Origin: Eutrigla gurnardus
Lineage: Eukaryota > Chordata > Actinopteri > Perciformes > Triglidae
Direction of reading: 5' to 3'
Assembly (NCBI GenBank): GCA_963514095.1
Contig: OY741282.1
Location: 23,349,327 to 23,413,326, forward strand
DNA: 64,000 nt
How positions within the stretch are numbered: the stretch's first letter is position 1; every line of letters begins with the position of its first letter. A program made the translations under genes and the position numbers. The notes beneath the pieces are model-generated. The model searched no databases. It had not been told where the DNA came from and saw nothing but the letters and a program-made list of their open reading frames with translations. This document shows positions 62,250-64,000 of the stretch, piece by piece.

Positions 62250-62437
62250 ACACACACACTAACACGCTTTATGGAGGTATGGCTATGCAATACACACAGA
62301 TCAACACACAAGTGTGCTTCTTTTTTTTCCACTAACAAGAAATGCTAAATGCATATTAACCCTCACACAGACTCCTTTTCTTTCTGTTGCGATCGGAGGA
62401 AATGAGGAGGAAGGAATGAGGATTATTCTGCTATCTA

Positions 62438-62504
<67 letters not shown>
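62164..62504. repeat. Two (CA)n microsatellites
   Basis: CA at about 62164-62258 with CG interruptions at its start, and CA at about 62441-62504. Confidence 0.95.
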
Positions 62505-62506
<2 letters not shown>

Positions 62507-63233
62507 ATAGCCCATTCTTACATGATTTCCACGGTTCTAAATTCTCTGGACATCTGGGTATCCTTCAAAATAAGCTGATACTAGAGTCAGGGTAGAGAAA
62601 ATCAAATATCACAATATTTTTGACCGTCATTATTGATATTGCATTTACACTGTAGGGTTGACCTTTTGGTGTTTTTACAAAATACTCACACAATGACATT
62701 TGATGAATAATCATCAGATATGTGAAAAGTCTGAAGAACTTTGTCTCAAACAGAGAACTGTTGGCAAAATAATGATTAAAATCTGAAATGATCAGATCAT
62801 AGAATGTAAAGACGAATACCAATCCTTGAGTTATTGTCAGAACTCTTCATTTAAATTCATGGTCAAGGCTCAAATATATAACATTATCCAATGTTTTGCA
62901 ACAATTTAAAGTCCAAATCATCAATAAATGTTTGTGTATTTGATATTATTTCTTCTTTTCTACCCATCTCCTCACGACCCCTGACATTGACCTTCTGACC
63001 TTTAGGAATAGGCCTGACTAAACTAAGTGCATACAAAGTAGGTCAAAGCAGCTTATAATAATGTATCCATCACAGAGGACAATTTATTGTAGAATGAATA
63101 CGCTTTAAGTTGCAACATTTGTCCTTGAGTCGGATTTAGAATGCAGGATTTTTTGTTCTCGTGGATTATTTTCATTCTGTTGTGTTGGTACTTTTCCTGT
63201 CTTATATTCCCCCTCTTTTGTTCTCCGTCTCAG

Positions 63234-63954
63234 TGGGAGGAGATCGGCGAGGTAGACGAGGACTACGCTCCCATCCACACCTACCAGGTGTGCCGCGTCA
63301 TGGAGCAGAACCAGAACAACTGGCTCCACACCAACTGGATCCTGACCGAGGGCGCCCAGCGGGTCTTCATCGAGCTCAAGTTCACCCTGAGGGACTGCAA
63401 CAGCCTGCCTGGCGGCGTCGGCACCTGCAAGGAGACCTTTAACATGTATTACTACGAGACGGACGGCGGCGAGGAGGAAATGGAGGACGGCGAGATGAGA
63501 GACGGAACGGGGATGACGGAGGAGGAAGACAGGGCGATGAAGGAGAGCCGATACAGCAAAATCGACACCATAGCGGCCGACGAGAGCTTCACCGAGCTGG
63601 ACCTGGGGGACCGCGTGATGAAACTCAACACTGAGGTCCGCGATTTAGGCCCTTTGACCCAGAAGGGCGTCTACCTGGCCTTTCAGGATTTGGGCGCCTG
63701 CATTGCTCTGGTGTCGGTCCGCGTTTTCTACAAGCGCTGCCCGCTTCTGGTGAAGAGTCTGGCCGAGTTCCGCGACACCATCCCGGGCTCGGAGGCCTCG
63801 CAGCTGGTGGAGGTCGTGGGCCGCTGCGTCAATAACTCCTTGCCTTTATACGAGCCTCCCAGGATGCACTGCAGCACAGAGGGGGAGTGGCTAGTGCCGA
63901 TCGGGAAGTGCGTTTGCCAGCCGGGATTTGAGGAAATCAACGGATCCTGTCAAG
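63234..63954 (+). CDS. epha5: EPHA5-like receptor, exon 3 (ephrin-binding domain)
   Basis: A 721-bp exon, acceptor CTCAG and donor GTAAGA, ending in phase 1. It encodes most of the Eph ligand-binding domain, which binds membrane-tethered ephrins outside the cell: WEEIGEVDEDYAPIHTYQVC, the QNQNNWL motif, FTLRDCNSLPGG with its disulfide partner in GTCKETFNMYYYE, KIDTIAADESFTELDLGDRV, and YLAFQDLGACIALVSVRVFY. The start of the cysteine-rich region follows (GEWLVPIGKCVC), with sequons NNS and NGS. EPHA5 fits best (WEEIGEVDE, VMEQNQNNWL, SFTELDLGDRVMKLNTEVRD). The exon is about 57 bp longer than I expect for EPHA5: most of the excess is an acidic stretch at 63459-63557 in the H-I loop. Kinase and later exons lie outside the window. 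Confidence 0.93.
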
Positions 63955-64000
63955 GTAAGAGGGGACTGTTTTCGTGAATTCAAATAAAAAAAATGTCAGC
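63955..64000 (+). other. epha5: Start of Eph gene intron 3 (cut by window end)
   Basis: Begins GTAAGA after a phase-1 exon end. Only 46 bp are visible. Confidence 0.9.

Noticed and set aside
63234..63954. Assignment to EPHA4, EPHA6, EPHA7 or EPHA8
   Set aside because: WEEIGEVDE, VMEQNQNNWL and SFTELDLGDRVMKLNTEVRD fit EPHA5 better than my recollection of the others. A teleost duplicate of EPHA5 remains possible.

Overview
The window looks like teleost fish nuclear DNA. The evidence is a multi-exon vertebrate receptor gene with short introns, more than 25 long CA/GT, GA and AT microsatellites, fish-type dispersed repeats (a tRNA-derived SINE, LINE-type tails, a hAT-like MITE), and a Ty3/gypsy retrotransposon of the Gmr1 type known from fish. 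The species cannot be fixed from the sequence. No prokaryotic operons, rRNA or CRISPR arrays are present.

Layout. 1-15461: gene-free, AT-rich DNA with microsatellites, a LINE-type 3' tail, a hairpin, a hAT-like MITE, a SINE and a CTCF-like site. 15462-22275: one complete LTR retrotransposon of 6.8 kb (15467-22270) with a 5-bp target duplication, near-identical LTRs, a tRNA-Pro primer site, gag, and a pol in which integrase lies upstream of reverse transcriptase. 22276-52640: gene-free DNA dominated by simple repeats, including a 0.8-kb purine-only-like tract (28230-29033), a 23-bp minisatellite (30911-31584) and several runs of 15-22 G. 52640-64000: the 5' end of an Eph receptor tyrosine kinase gene on the + strand, best matched to EPHA5. 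It has a CpG-rich promoter, signal-peptide exon 1, 65-bp exon 2, and exon 3 encoding the ephrin-binding domain. The remaining exons lie beyond the window.

The two coding systems are unrelated. The retrotransposon is a self-contained copying unit: gag forms particles, and protease, integrase, RT and RNase H copy and insert it. Its zinc knuckle is in the pol frame and it has no env. The Eph gene encodes a cell-surface receptor for ephrins; the window covers only secretion signal, ligand-binding domain and start of the cysteine-rich region.

The observations I rate highest are: the young Gmr1-like element with its reordered pol and SCAN-like capsid; the unusual register of its gag-pol junction; the 41-bp palindrome ending each LTR; and an acidic extension of about 18 residues in the H-I (class-specificity) loop of the EphA5-like ligand-binding domain.
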